A stretch of 64,000 bases of DNA from Arthrobacter_M sp030063245 (GCF_051131705.1 NZ_CP180316.1:1984001-2048000); one strand, 5' to 3'; counted from the stretch's first letter, positions 16,333 through 26,075 are shown. Program-made: numbers and translations. The notes: generated from the letters alone by a model not told the origin.

Positions 16333-17970
16333 TCAGCGGCCGTGGCTGCCGGAGAGTGCCTCCGGTCCTGCACCCCGTTCGGCCGGGTCGTCCAGGCGGT
16401 TGTTGGTCATCCCGTCAATTTCCAGCGATTCCGGCAGGATGTCACGTTCGATCGTGGTGGCCAACGGGATTTCCTTGACGAAACACAGCAGGACGACGGC
16501 GATGAGAACGAGCGGGACCATATAGAGGAACACCGGGGTCAACGCATCGTTGTACGCGCCGACAATTACGTCCCGGACCGCCGCGGGCAGGTCCCTGACA
16601 ATAGCCGGCGTGAAGGAGTTGCTGGCGCTTGCCGCACCGGACGCCGCACCGGGCATGCGGTCGCTGAGCAGCTGCGTCAGCTTGGCAACGAAGAGGCTTC
16701 CGACAACGGCGGATCCCAGCGAGGCGCCGATCTGCCGGAAGTAGTTGTTGGACGCGGTTGCCGTACCGACCTGGGAGATCGGGAACGAGTTCTGCACGAT
16801 GAGGATAAGGATCTGCATGCTCATGCCGAGGCCGACGCCCATCACGGCCAGGTAGCTGCAGAGCACCCACAAGGCCAGCGTCGAGGTCATCGTGGAGAGC
16901 AGAACAAGGGCAACCGCGACAATGAACGTACCCACCAGCGGCAGCCACTTATAGCGACCCGTCTTACTCACCAGTTGCCCGGAGATGAGGGAGGTGACCA
17001 GCAGCGCCGCCATCAGGGGGATCATCAGGAAACCGGCCTCGGTGGCATTGGCTCCTGTCACCATCTGCAGGTAGGTCGGCAGGTAGGCCAGGGCACCGAA
17101 CATTGCGATTCCGATGATCAGGCCGGCCCCGGTGGTGAGGTTGAAGTTTCCGTCCTTGAAAAGGTGCAGCGGCATGATCGGCTCGGCGGCGCGCCGCTCC
17201 ACCAGCACAAAGGCCACGGCTGTGAGAACGGTGCCGACGATCAACGCGATGATGACCGGAGAATTCCAGTCATAGGTTGTTCCGCCCCAGGTGGTGACCA
17301 GCACGAGGCAGGTCGACGCGATCGCCAGAAGCATCATGCCGCCAACGTCCAGGCGCGGCTTCCCTTTCGCAACCTCGGGCAAGCGGAGGAAGAACATCGC
17401 GGAAGCGATGGCAAGAAGGCCCAGCGGAATGTTCATCCAGAAGGCCCAGCGCCAGCCGATTCCTTCGGTGAACCAGCCACCGAGCAGCGGTCCGGCGACG
17501 GAGGAGAGGGCAAAGACGCCGCCCATGATGCCCATGTACTTGCCGCGTTCGCGGGCCGGCACGACGTCGGCGATGATGGCTTGGGAGAGGATCATCAGAC
17601 CGCCGCCACCGAGGCCCTGGACGCTGCGCCCGATGATGAGCCAGGTCATATCCTGGGACAGACCGCCGACGATTGAACCGATGATGAAGAGGGCGATGGC
17701 CCCGAGGAATAAGCCCTTGCGTCCGATGAGATCCCCGAGCTTGCCGTAAATCGGCAGCATGATCGTCGACGCCAGGATGTAGGCCGTCGTGACCCACAGC
17801 ATGTGGTCAACGCCGTTCAGCTCGCCGACGATGGTGGGCAGGGCGGTGCTGAAGATTGTCTGGTCCAATGATGCCAGCAGCATCGTCACCATCAGCCCGG
17901 CAAAGACGAGCAGGATGTTGCGTTTATTCGCTGCTGCCACGGATGGCGAAACAGTCGGTAACTCGGTCAT
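16333..17970 (-). CDS. DHA2-family (EmrB/QacA) drug efflux MFS transporter
   Basis: 545 residues with 14 predicted helices. Motif D1 appears as LASLDQTIFSTALPTIVGEL near residue 35. Motif A is GKLGDLIGRKG, and the helix-5 motif C region reads AGPLLGGWFTEGIGW. These define proton-coupled DHA2 exporters such as EmrB, QacA and LfrA. The ATG at 17970 has AGGAGAA about 9 bases upstream. A TetR gene is divergent 200 bases away with two similar operator-like boxes between, so this pump is probably repressed by it. The export substrate is not predictable. Confidence 0.92.
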   Translation of the reverse strand: MTELPTVSPSVAAANKRNILLVFAGLMVTMLLASLDQTIFSTALPTIVGELNGVDHMLWVTTAYILASTIMLPIYGKLGDLIGRKGLFLGAIALFIIGSIVGGLSQDMTWLIIGRSVQGLGGGGLMILSQAIIADVVPARERGKYMGIMGGVFALSSVAGPLLGGWFTEGIGWRWAFWMNIPLGLLAIASAMFFLRLPEVAKGKPRLDVGGMMLLAIASTCLVLVTTWGGTTYDWNSPVIIALIVGTVLTAVAFVLVERRAAEPIMPLHLFKDGNFNLTTGAGLIIGIAMFGALAYLPTYLQMVTGANATEAGFLMIPLMAALLVTSLISGQLVSKTGRYKWLPLVGTFIVAVALVLLSTMTSTLALWVLCSYLAVMGVGLGMSMQILILIVQNSFPISQVGTATASNNYFRQIGASLGSAVVGSLFVAKLTQLLSDRMPGAASGAASASNSFTPAIVRDLPAAVRDVIVGAYNDALTPVFLYMVPLVLIAVVLLCFVKEIPLATTIERDILPESLEIDGMTNNRLDDPAERGAGPEALSGSHGR

Positions 17971-18090
17971 CGGGTTCTTTCTCCTGAATTTAAGTTGTTG
18001 CCGTTGCGGTGGGCGTCCTCCGCAACGTGCGGCGGAGAGGGACATTCCGGTTCGGTTTCCGTAGTCCTCGGGACTAGAATTATATTTGCC

Positions 18091-18128
18091 TTACCGCTCG
18101 GTTAGTATAGTACTTACCGGCCGGTCAG
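18091..18128. promoter_or_regulatory. Two operator-like boxes in the TetR/efflux-pump divergent region
   Basis: TTACCGCTCGGTTAG (18091-18105) and TTACCGGCCGGTCAG (18114-18128) are two near-palindromic copies 23 bases apart. They lie between the divergent DHA2 pump and TetR genes. This arrangement fits two TetR dimers on one DNA face, controlling both genes. Binding is inferred. Confidence 0.65.
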
Positions 18129-18172
18129 TTAGCAAGCGGATGGGCCAGACCAAGGAAAGTGCGAGGGACATG

Positions 18173-18745
18173 ATGGGCGGGGCGGAAACACGTAAAGCGG
18201 GGGGCACCCGAGCACAAATACAAACGGTGGCGCTCCGGCTATTTGCCGAACACGGCTATGAGGCAACGTCAATGCGAGAGATCGCCGAGCAGCTCAATAT
18301 CACCAAGGCTGCCTTGTACTACCACTTCGCCAGCAAGGAAGACATTGTCCGCGCCCTGATTGAGACGATGCTCGCCCAGACCTCAGAACTGATTCAGTGG
18401 GCCGAGGAGCAGGAACCAGGTCCCGTACTGCGGCGGGAAGTGCTGTCCAGATGGGCCGACATCATGCAGGACCAGGGATTGCGGATGTTTCGTTTCATCA
18501 GTGCCAATCACGTGGCCATGCGGGAGATTTCCCCTGACAAATCGGGGATGTCGGCTCAGCTGAAACGATTGTTCGAGATTCTTACCCCGCCGAATGCCAG
18601 CGTGGCGGACCAACTGCGGGCCCGGTTGTCGCTGGTCGTGATCAACATGGTGGGGATGGCTGCCGGAGACCTGAATGCGAGCGAAGACGAAATCCTCGCC
18701 GCCGCCCGGCAGATCTCCGCCGAACTTCTCCCCCGGGGCGACTAG
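18173..18745 (+). CDS. TetR/AcrR-family repressor
   Basis: About 190 residues. The N-terminal HTH is clear: TRAQIQTVALRLFAEHGYEA, TSMREIAEQLNITKAALYYH, FASKEDIVRALIE. The C-terminal ligand domain has no recognised subfamily. ATG 18173 has GAGGG 5 bases upstream; ATGs at 18170 and 18140 are in frame. It is divergent from the DHA2 pump and flanked by duplicated palindromic boxes. The likely role is repression of the pump and itself, relieved by a drug-like ligand. Confidence 0.9.
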   Translation: MGGAETRKAGGTRAQIQTVALRLFAEHGYEATSMREIAEQLNITKAALYYHFASKEDIVRALIETMLAQTSELIQWAEEQEPGPVLRREVLSRWADIMQDQGLRMFRFISANHVAMREISPDKSGMSAQLKRLFEILTPPNASVADQLRARLSLVVINMVGMAAGDLNASEDEILAAARQISAELLPRGD

Positions 18746-18870
18746 CGATCCGCAGGGCTTGACCTTACAGGGGTCGTGATTACCGCGAGTTGCGGATCTT
18801 CCGCAGGAATACGTTCCCAGCGGGCCGCGTGGCCAGGCGGCGGCACGCACTCCGGCACGCGCTGCATGAG

Positions 18871-20195
18871 CTAACCGGCCTCACCATCGGTTAGATACCA
18901 GAGGGCAATCGCCGACCGCGATCCGAAGCCCAGCTTGTGCAAAGTGTTGGCCGCATGATTCTCGACAGTGCGCTCGGAAAGGAACAGGCGCTCGGCGATC
19001 GCCCGATTGCCTAGCCCCTCCGCAACCAGCGCTGCCACCTCGGCTTCGCGTGCGGTGAGTGGATGCCGCGGCGTCCGTGTCTGTTCTCAGTGCGGCGAGC
19101 CGTCCGAGGTACAACGCCACAGATCCCGACGACGGAGTCTGGTCATTGGCGTTTGACTGCATCCGTTCGAAAGGAAGAAGGCCGTCATAAAGCTCGGCGG
19201 ATGCCTCCTCGTCGCCCAGGTAAACGCAGACCGTCGCATGCCCGATGGTGCCGATTAACCACTCCAGGGAACGGCGTGGAAAGTCCGGCAGGAGAGGCCG
19301 AATGGCCTTCAATAGTTTTCCACGGCATCTCGCCTATCCTGCGCGGCCAGAATCAGCGCGAGCCACCATCGTGCGAATTAGGCCGCATCTTCGAGTACGG
19401 TTCGTACCGAGGCTTCCGCGCGATCGAGTCCCACCCCGGTGTGTAGGGCAATGGCCGAACTTATGACGAGGTGCATCCAGGCGGCCGATGCGTCTCCGGA
19501 CGCGGCAGCGAACTGAAGGGCCTCATCGGAGCGTGCCCGGGCCTCGTCAAAACGTCCCTCGAGGTGCAGCAACGATGAATGCACGATCGTTAGCCGCCAC
19601 TGCCACAGAGGTTGTCGCATCCGTGCCACCACCGCGGTGCAGACGGCGAGTTCGGCGCTGAGATTCACGAGACGCCCTGCAGGGCGTCCAGGGTGAGGAA
19701 TGCGGCATCCGGATCGCCTCTCTCTGCATCAGAAACCAGGCCATCGTCGAGCTCAAAGTAGCGTGTGTTCACCCAGGCGCTGCCGGTCGCCGCCAGTTGG
19801 GCGCGCACCCGAGGCAAGCGCACCGGGTCGCTCCCGCCAAGGAGCAGCGTGGCTACAATGCAGAGGTCGTGAATCTGGGCCGCGAGGGCGAAGTCGGCGA
19901 CGCCGCGCATGACCGCGGCGGCGTCGGCCATCGCGGCCGCGTCAGCAGTCGATCTTGCTACGTCAGCCACAGCGCAGCACGTGCGCCACGCCCCAGTCGT
20001 GTCTCCGGCTCGATATCTGCTGCGGGCGAGTTCGAGGAGCAGCGCGGTTTGGCTGACCTCCGCAGAGTTATCCAGCAGGCTGATCGCGTCGTTCCATAGG
20101 TCGACGGCTTCAGCGTGTGAGCGCCGGGCAGTCGCCTCGCGGGCTAGGCGAAGCGTCACCGCGAAGGTCTCAGACGCGTTGTCCGGCTGTGCCAT
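18871..20195 (-). pseudogene. LuxR/LAL-type TPR regulator, multiply broken
   Basis: Pieces of one large LuxR-type regulator are spread over three frames. The first is MAQPDNASETFAVTLRLARE to ALDALQGVS, then LSAELAVCTAVVARMRQPLW to LVISSAIALHTGV. Next comes KAIRPLLPDFPRRSLEWL to LGRLAALRT, and finally the C-terminal LuxR HTH (LTAREAEVAALVAEGLGNRA, RLFLSERTVENHAANTLHKL). There is no ATPase domain before the TPR-like part, though the family normally has one. Frame breaks near 19668, 19380-19312 and 19065 make a single protein impossible. The well-preserved HTH suggests recent decay. Confidence 0.75.
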
Positions 20196-20541
20196 CCAGC
20201 ACTCATCGTTTGGCTGGCATCGGTGCAATGGAACTTAGGTGGTGAAACCGGGTATTTACACGGATGCCTCATCGCCTTACCCGGGAGCAATAGGAAGCAA
20301 CCGAGACCAAAGACAAGGAACGATCATGGTGGCAGCATCTGAAGCGCTCGTACGGCCTCGAGATCACCGCTACGGTTTGTTCGGAGCGATAGGTTGCTGG
20401 GGCGGAATCGCCGGGCGATGTCGGCGCTAATGCTCCTTGTCTTTCCACCCGGTGTGCCGATACACAAGTTCAGCTATCCGTTCCATGGCGGCCTGGGGTC
20501 GGGTGGAATCGGCATCATTCACAGTGGGACGCGGCGCGGAT
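20196..20541. other. Gap with no recognised gene
   Basis: Between the LuxR relic and a possible small membrane protein. Only short uninformative frames occur; no RNA, repeat or mobile element was seen. Confidence 0.4.
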
Positions 20542-20718
20542 ATGCGCCCCTGTTTGCCTCTGGTGCTTGGCCTTTACGTGTTCATTGTGCTGATGCCTGC
20601 GTTGTTCGGTCCCAATTGGACGGGCAGGGTCGCCATCGGTATCTGGTGCTTGCTCTTCGCGGTGCTGGGCTGGCTGCTGTGGTTCGAAGCACGGCGGCGA
20701 CCAGAGACCCGGCGATGA
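20542..20718 (+). CDS. Possible small two-helix membrane protein
   Basis: 58 residues from ATG 20542: MRPCLPLVLGLYVFIVLMPA, a short loop (LFGPNWTGR), then VAIGIWCLLFAVLGWLLWFE and a basic tail EARRRPETRR. Two hydrophobic helices and a positive C-terminus suggest a small inner-membrane protein. No family is recognised. It lies between a relic and the glycosylase gene and could be a fragment of a larger gene. Confidence 0.4.
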   Translation: MRPCLPLVLGLYVFIVLMPALFGPNWTGRVAIGIWCLLFAVLGWLLWFEARRRPETRR

Positions 20719-20880
20719 ACCCGCTACTCATTCTGATCCGTCGGCGGAGCGGCCTGGTCGGCTAACAGCACAACCATCAAACCGTCAGGCGCCGATCTTG
20801 GCCAGCTTTAGCCAGGCGTTCTCCAACCATCCGCCATCGGGGCGTAGAGTCACGAGAATCCGCAACCGAGAGGATTTTCC

Positions 20881-21537
20881 ATGACGAAGGCCCAGGACAG
20901 GACGGTCGCCGTGCTGCTGAAACGCTATGGGCGCACCTATGCCCAGGAAGCGGGGATTACCGTCAAGGATGCGCCGGCGCCGTTGTACCAGTTGCTGGTG
21001 TTGTCCACTCTGTTGTCGGCCAGAATTAGTGCTTCCGTTGCGGTCGCCGCGGCGCATGAGCTGTTCGCCGCCGGATTCCGGACGCCACAGGCGATGAGCG
21101 CGGCCAGTTGGCAGCAGTGTGTCGACGCTCTGGGGCGGGGTCACTACCGCCGCTATGACGAGCGAACGGCGACCATGTTGGGGGACGGAGCTGAGCTTTT
21201 GACGGCGAAATACCATGGCGATCTGCGGCGGCTCCATAGTGCCGCAGAGGGCACGCCTGGGCTGATCAAGGGTCTGCAGGAGTTTCCCGGCATTGGGCCC
21301 GTGGGAGCGGCGATTTTTTGCCGTGAAGTCCAAGCCGTCTGGACGGACGTCGCCCCTTTTCTGGATCAAAAGGTGGTCGACGGCGCAACCCGGCTTGGGC
21401 TGCCGGCCGCTGCCGCGGGTCTGGCCGGCCTTGTCGGTGTCGATGAGCTGCCGCGGCTGGCTGCGGCCTGTGTCCGGGCCGCACTGGACGACGGCGTCGT
21501 GGCAGACGTGCAGGCAGCGGCTGCGCAGCGTCGCTGA
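20881..21537 (+). CDS. HhH-GPD-type DNA glycosylase-like protein (endonuclease III-like)
   Basis: 218 residues with the HhH-GPD layout: VLSTLLSARISASVAVAAAH is the first helix block, and LQEFPGIGPVGAAIF is the helix-hairpin-helix. FLDQKVVDGATRLGLP is in the position of the DTHV-x-R-x-RLGL loop with the catalytic Asp. The lysine that makes endonuclease III a bifunctional lyase is replaced (GIGPVGA versus GVGRKTA), and there is no C-terminal four-cysteine iron-sulphur motif. I therefore infer a monofunctional or inactive relative. The gene stands alone with its own ATG after GAGAGGATTTTCC. Confidence 0.75.
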   Translation: MTKAQDRTVAVLLKRYGRTYAQEAGITVKDAPAPLYQLLVLSTLLSARISASVAVAAAHELFAAGFRTPQAMSAASWQQCVDALGRGHYRRYDERTATMLGDGAELLTAKYHGDLRRLHSAAEGTPGLIKGLQEFPGIGPVGAAIFCREVQAVWTDVAPFLDQKVVDGATRLGLPAAAAGLAGLVGVDELPRLAAACVRAALDDGVVADVQAAAAQRR

Positions 21538-21701
21538 TGAATAACCGCCGGATGGCCGCGCGGCCACGGGCCCCGCCGTTGCCGGCCAGTCAAGGCAGGA
21601 CCGGCGGTCCCGAACGTTCCGGCTGCCGCCCGACCAGTCCGGGCAGGAGCAGTGTCTTAGGAAGATTCACAAGTTTGTGAAACGAGCGTAGCTTGGGACG
21701 T

Positions 21702-22637
21702 ATGGACACGGTCATCAAGACACGCAATCTGGTCAAGCGTTTTGGCCGCGTGCAGGCGCTGGACGGGCTCGATCTGAAAGTTTCCGCGGGCGAAGTCCAC
21801 GGTTTTCTCGGGCCGAACGGCTCCGGCAAATCGACCACCATCCGGGTCTTGCTCGGCTTGGCGCGGTCCAGCTCCGGGTCCGCCGCAGTCTTCGGACAGG
21901 ACCCGTGGAACGACGCCGTGGAGCTTCACCGGCGCATCGCCTATGTGCCCGGGGACGTCAATCTGTGGCCGAACCTGTCCGGCGGCGAGGCCATCGACCT
22001 GATCAGCCGGTTGCGCGGCGGAACCGCTGACAAGGCCGTCTACGCGGCCAGGAAGTCGCGGCTGACTGAAGTGTTTCAGTTCGACCCGACGAAGAAGGGC
22101 CGCACCTATTCGAAGGGGAACAGGCAGAAGGTCGCGTTGATCGCCGCTTTCGCCACGCCTGCTGAGCTGTACATTTTGGACGAACCATCCAGTGGGCTGG
22201 ACCCCATTATGGAAGCGGTCTTCAATCAGGAGATTGCGCACGCCGCGGCCGCAGGTTCCACAGTCCTCCTTTCCAGTCACATTCTCTCCGAAGTGGAGCA
22301 GCTGTGCAGCAGGGTAACCATCATCCGCGCCGGCAGGACGGTCGAGTCCGGCAGTCTGGCGGAACTGCGCCATCTGACACGCACCGAAATTTCGTTCGCT
22401 GTCGAGGGGATCAGTCAGGAACAGCTGGCGCACATCCCGGCCAGCCACGACCTCACGGTGGCGGCCGGCCGGGTCAGGTTTTCCGTCGGCAGCGACAAGA
22501 TCAATGCCGTGCTGCCGGTGCTCGCCACCCTCGACGTACAGGGGCTGACGGTGAATCCGCCCTCGCTCGAGGAGCTTTTCCTGCGCCACTATGGTGAAGA
22601 GCTGGCCGCAGACGGCGTGAAGGCGACCGCACGATGA
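21702..22637 (+). CDS. ABC transporter ATP-binding protein
   Basis: 311 residues. Walker A is GPNGSGKSTT (near residue 40), followed by the Q-loop region and FDPTKKGRTYSKGNRQKV, in which the usual LSGGQ signature is replaced by YSKGNRQ. Walker B is LYILDEPSSGLDP, and the H-loop SSHILSEVE follows. It belongs to the group that drives ABC-2 type exporters, including antibiotic exporters. ATGA overlap with the following permease shows that the two form one complex, with this subunit on the cytoplasmic side. Confidence 0.95.
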   Translation: MDTVIKTRNLVKRFGRVQALDGLDLKVSAGEVHGFLGPNGSGKSTTIRVLLGLARSSSGSAAVFGQDPWNDAVELHRRIAYVPGDVNLWPNLSGGEAIDLISRLRGGTADKAVYAARKSRLTEVFQFDPTKKGRTYSKGNRQKVALIAAFATPAELYILDEPSSGLDPIMEAVFNQEIAHAAAAGSTVLLSSHILSEVEQLCSRVTIIRAGRTVESGSLAELRHLTRTEISFAVEGISQEQLAHIPASHDLTVAAGRVRFSVGSDKINAVLPVLATLDVQGLTVNPPSLEELFLRHYGEELAADGVKATAR

Positions 22638-24298
22638 GCACGCTGTCAGTGCTGCTGCGCCAACGCGCACGCCGGGACCGCTGGCAGTTGACCATCTGGA
22701 TTGCCGGCATCGGGCTCCTAGCCGTCGTCTCCGCCTCCGCCGTCGCGCAGACGTACGGAGATTATGCCGGCCGGGAGAACATACTCCGGCTCGCCATCGC
22801 CAATCCCTCGATTCTGATGCTGCGGGGGACCCCGCAGGGAGGGAGGCTGGATGCCTTCGTATTCTTCGAGATCTTTACCTTCCTTGCGCTGCTGGCCGGG
22901 TTCATGAGCACCTTTCTTGCGGTCCGGCATTCCCGCGCCGAGGAAGAATCCGGTCGGGCGGAAATGATTGCCGCGACCCCTGCTGCCAGGACTACGCCAA
23001 CCGTCGCCACGCTCATCCACGGTTTCCTGGCGAATGTGGTGCTCGGCGGCGTCGTTGCCCTCGCCTTCACCGCCGGCAGGCTCGATGCGTACGGCTCGGT
23101 CGTGACTGGTGCTGCGGTTGCGGCGACAGGTGTTTGCTTCCTTGGGGTCGGGCTGCTGGCCGCCCGGTTCATGCGCACCTCCCGCGGCGCCAACGGGGTC
23201 GCAGCCGCCGCCGTCGGCCTGGCGTACGTCGTTCGCGGCTTAGGCGACGCACTCGGCCGACCGGGCGCGGACGGGATCCATCTGACGCCGGCTTGGACAA
23301 GCTGGCTCTCGCCCATCGGCTGGGGTCAGCAGACGGGGGCATACGCGTCCAACAATCTCACTCCACTGCTGCTCAGCGCTGCGCTCGCGGCCGTCTGCCT
23401 GGTGGCCCTATTCCTGCTGCAGGCGCACCGTGACAGCGGGGCGAGCCTCCTGGCCGGCAGGGCGGGCAGGGTGAACGCGAGGGGCGACCTCTCCGGCCCG
23501 CTCACACTCGCATGGCGGCTGCAGCTACCCACCATCGTCGGCTGGTGCATCGGCGGGGCCGCCACCGGACTGCTTGCCGGCACGCTGTCCAAGCTTGCGG
23601 AACAGGCGGCCAGCGCCGATCCGACGGTGACCAAGGTGCTGCGGGATATGGACCAAGGCGGCGGCGGATCAGTGGACCAGTTGCTCATATCGGTCATGTT
23701 TTCCCTGGTGGGTGTCCTCGCCGCAGTCTGCTCGACGCAGACGGTTATCCGGATGCGCCAGGAGGAGACCGCCGGGACGGCCGAACTCATTCTGACCGCG
23801 CCGGTCGACCGCACGCGCTGGTTCGGAGATTATCTGCTGCTGGGCACCGCGGCGATCGTGCTGGTGCTTTTCTCCGGGGCCGTCGTTTCCAGCCTGAGCG
23901 CGCTCGCCGTCGGGGGCGACCCGGCGCGGGTCGGCGATTCGTTCGCCGCCGCCGTCGCCCAGTTGCCGGCCGCGCTGGTGTATCTGGGCGTGCTCGCACT
24001 GCTCTTCGTCCTATTGCCCGGCCTGACGATCAGCCTGGGCTGGACATTGGTCGGGATCGGCGTTTTCCTCGGTTTCTTCGGGGCCCTGCTCGGCGTGCCG
24101 GAGTGGGCGCGGAACCTCTCGCCGTTCACCCATACGCCGGTACCCGTTGGCGGGAGCACGGACTGGAGCGACGGAGCGTGGATGCTCGTCATCGCCCTTG
24201 CCGCCGCGGCCGTTGCCGTGGCGGTTATGCGCCAGCGCGAACTTGGGGGCGTGGCAACCTGGGAGGTGAAGCCCGGGAAGTGGATCCTGGATCCTTGA
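22634..24298 (+). CDS. ABC-2 type permease (polyketide-antibiotic exporter family)
   Basis: 554 residues, with about twelve hydrophobic helices in two halves (first starting QLTIWIAGIGLLAVVSASAV, second at LPTIVGWCIGGAATGLLAGT). A conserved ARHSRAEEESGRAE-like segment appears as VRHSRAEEESGRAEMIAATP, and again as RMRQEETAGTAELILTAPVD. This duplicated pattern is typical of the TnrB3-like exporters found in actinobacteria. It overlaps the ATPase gene by ATGA and is followed after 26 bases by a GbsR/MarR regulator. The substrate is unknown. Confidence 0.9.
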   Translation: MSTLSVLLRQRARRDRWQLTIWIAGIGLLAVVSASAVAQTYGDYAGRENILRLAIANPSILMLRGTPQGGRLDAFVFFEIFTFLALLAGFMSTFLAVRHSRAEEESGRAEMIAATPAARTTPTVATLIHGFLANVVLGGVVALAFTAGRLDAYGSVVTGAAVAATGVCFLGVGLLAARFMRTSRGANGVAAAAVGLAYVVRGLGDALGRPGADGIHLTPAWTSWLSPIGWGQQTGAYASNNLTPLLLSAALAAVCLVALFLLQAHRDSGASLLAGRAGRVNARGDLSGPLTLAWRLQLPTIVGWCIGGAATGLLAGTLSKLAEQAASADPTVTKVLRDMDQGGGGSVDQLLISVMFSLVGVLAAVCSTQTVIRMRQEETAGTAELILTAPVDRTRWFGDYLLLGTAAIVLVLFSGAVVSSLSALAVGGDPARVGDSFAAAVAQLPAALVYLGVLALLFVLLPGLTISLGWTLVGIGVFLGFFGALLGVPEWARNLSPFTHTPVPVGGSTDWSDGAWMLVIALAAAAVAVAVMRQRELGGVATWEVKPGKWILDP

Positions 24299-24324
24299 AA
24301 ACCCGGAGAAATGGACACAACAAG

Positions 24325-24795
24325 ATGGCAAGAGATGAACAAGCGCTGCGGGCCGCCGTCGAGCAATCAGCGGCCGTTCTGGCGTCGGCGGGGTTCCCGA
24401 AGATGCCCGCCCGCGTGCTGATGTCCCTCATGGTGTCCGACGACGGCGCCCTCACTGCCTCGGAACTCGCGCAGCGGCTGGAGGTAAGCGCGGCCGGCAT
24501 CTCCGGTGCCGTCCGGTATCTGCAGACCATTGGCATCATCAGGCGGGTGGCGCAGTCGGGCAGCCGCCGGGACCGCTACGAACTTCCCGAGGACCCCTGG
24601 TACGCCGCGGCCACCAGCGAGAGCCGGGTGTACGGTGCGCTTGCCGGGCTCGCCGACAGGGCGATCGACGCCCTGGACGATCCGTCCTCGACGACGACGT
24701 CGCGGGTGCGGGACATGGCGCAGTTTTACCGGTTCCTGGACATACGGTTGCCCCATCTGATGGCCGAATGGGAAGTGCTCCGCCGGCAGGTGTAA
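24325..24795 (+). CDS. GbsR/MarR-family transcriptional regulator
   Basis: 156 residues. Winged-helix core: VLASAGFPKMPARVLMSLMV, LTASELAQRLEVSAAGISGA, VRYLQTIGIIRRVAQSGSRR, DRYELPEDPW. This is the GbsR-like branch of MarR regulators, frequently placed next to exporters of this ABC type. It lies 26 bases after the permease and is likely co-transcribed and autoregulating the exporter. No ligand can be inferred. Confidence 0.88.
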   Translation: MARDEQALRAAVEQSAAVLASAGFPKMPARVLMSLMVSDDGALTASELAQRLEVSAAGISGAVRYLQTIGIIRRVAQSGSRRDRYELPEDPWYAAATSESRVYGALAGLADRAIDALDDPSSTTTSRVRDMAQFYRFLDIRLPHLMAEWEVLRRQV

Positions 24796-24874
24796 GTCCG
24801 GATACGCACATTGACGCGGCCCCGGGCACATCAAGGCGTCCATCCCGCAAGCTGCGGAGTTCCGGCGCCGAGCG

Positions 24875-25324
24875 CTAATCCGTTGGGTTGACGTGACCGC
24901 CCGATCCGGTGTGCTGCGGACCGGTCATCTGCAGCAGCATGGTGCGCAGCTCGGTCATCATTTCCCTATGCTGTCCGCCGAGCTGGATAAGGCGGTCAAT
25001 TTCGACCTTTGCGGCTACGTTCGTGTCATAGTCATGTTTGGCCATGGCCGAGCTGATGGCGTCCTGTCGTTTGGCGGAAATGAGAAGTATTGCCCCTTGC
25101 AGACCTGCCAGCATCGACAAAAAAAGGTTCAGCAGTATGTAGGGGTAGGGGTCCCAGGAATTGTTGACCAGCACGCTGGAATTAACAGCCGCCCAGAGAA
25201 CCATTGCGATGATGAAGGCCGCGATGAAAGGCCAGCTGCCCATGCCATTGCGAAGTGCATCGGCGGCCCGCTGACCCGCGGTCAAAGGCTGCTGGTGTTG
25301 GGTATGCCAGTTCGTGATGTCCAT
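24875..25324 (-). CDS. DUF1003 membrane protein
   Basis: 149 residues from ATG 25324 (GTGGATCC just upstream). Two hydrophobic helices (SWPFIAAFIIAMVLWAAVNS and DPYPYILLNLFLSMLAGLQG) are followed by AILLISAKRQDAISSAMAKH, DYDTNVAAKVEIDRL and LQMTGPQHTGSGGH. The W-P-F-I and DPYPYILLN-LS patterns are diagnostic of DUF1003, a family of unknown function with cytoplasmic tails. It is transcribed on its own, opposite to its neighbours. Confidence 0.9.
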   Translation of the reverse strand: MDITNWHTQHQQPLTAGQRAADALRNGMGSWPFIAAFIIAMVLWAAVNSSVLVNNSWDPYPYILLNLFLSMLAGLQGAILLISAKRQDAISSAMAKHDYDTNVAAKVEIDRLIQLGGQHREMMTELRTMLLQMTGPQHTGSGGHVNPTD

Positions 25325-25520
25325 GGATCCACTTTTTCGCCTTCGGCGGAACACCCGGACGGGTTGTGGTGTGGCTCCTGTGTTAGGGGGACACGGCTTG
25401 TTGAATGTCACTGCGGTTGGGTAAGGATACCGCGCGTCTCTGCTCTCCGGTCACTACCCGGAATGTCGGGACGAGGCGAAGCAGGGGAAACCACGCGTGA
25501 GCGTGTGAGAGTCTGGAACC

Positions 25521-26075
25521 ATGATTGATCCGACATCGCCAGCAGCCGGTGGACATCCCCGTCTGGCTGGTCCCCGCGATCCCGGTGACGCGTGGGTGGA
25601 CGGCGAGCACGGCAGATTCTGGGGGAGATTTGGTGCGGCCGGATTGCTCGCCCACGATGTGGACCGCGGCGTCCTGCTGCAGCTCCGCGCCATGTGGAGC
25701 GACCGCGGCGGGACGTGGGGGCTGCCGGGGGGAGCCCTGCACGAGGGAGAGGATCCGGTGGCTGGAGCCTTGCGCGAGGCGCACGAAGAAGCGGCGGTTC
25801 CAGCGGCGCGCCTGAACGTGCTTTTCACCTCGGTCTTTGATGTCGGCTACTGGGCCTACACCACCGTCGTCGCCCGCGTCCTGGAGACCTTTGAGCCCGA
25901 AATTTCGGATCCGGAGAGCATCGAGCTGCTGTGGGTCCCCGTGGCCGCCGTCGCCGGACTTGCGCTGCACCCGGGGCTGGCGGCCGCGTGGCCGGCGCTG
26001 CGGTCGTCCCTGCAGATGCCTGAAACCCAACCCAACGCCGCTTCGCCCCTATACGGGCACCGGCCGGAGAACTAA
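25521..26075 (+). CDS. Nudix hydrolase
   Basis: 184 residues. The Nudix box GALHEGEDPVAGALREAHEE (about residues 77-96) contains the RE-x-HEE metal-binding core. Before it, AGLLAHDVDRGVLLQLRAMW and WGLPGG form the preceding strands, and afterwards YWAYTTVVARVLETFEPEIS and ESIELLWVPVAAV complete the fold. Nudix enzymes cleave nucleoside diphosphates linked to another group; the substrate is not predictable. Stand-alone gene. Confidence 0.92.
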   Translation: MIDPTSPAAGGHPRLAGPRDPGDAWVDGEHGRFWGRFGAAGLLAHDVDRGVLLQLRAMWSDRGGTWGLPGGALHEGEDPVAGALREAHEEAAVPAARLNVLFTSVFDVGYWAYTTVVARVLETFEPEISDPESIELLWVPVAAVAGLALHPGLAAAWPALRSSLQMPETQPNAASPLYGHRPEN

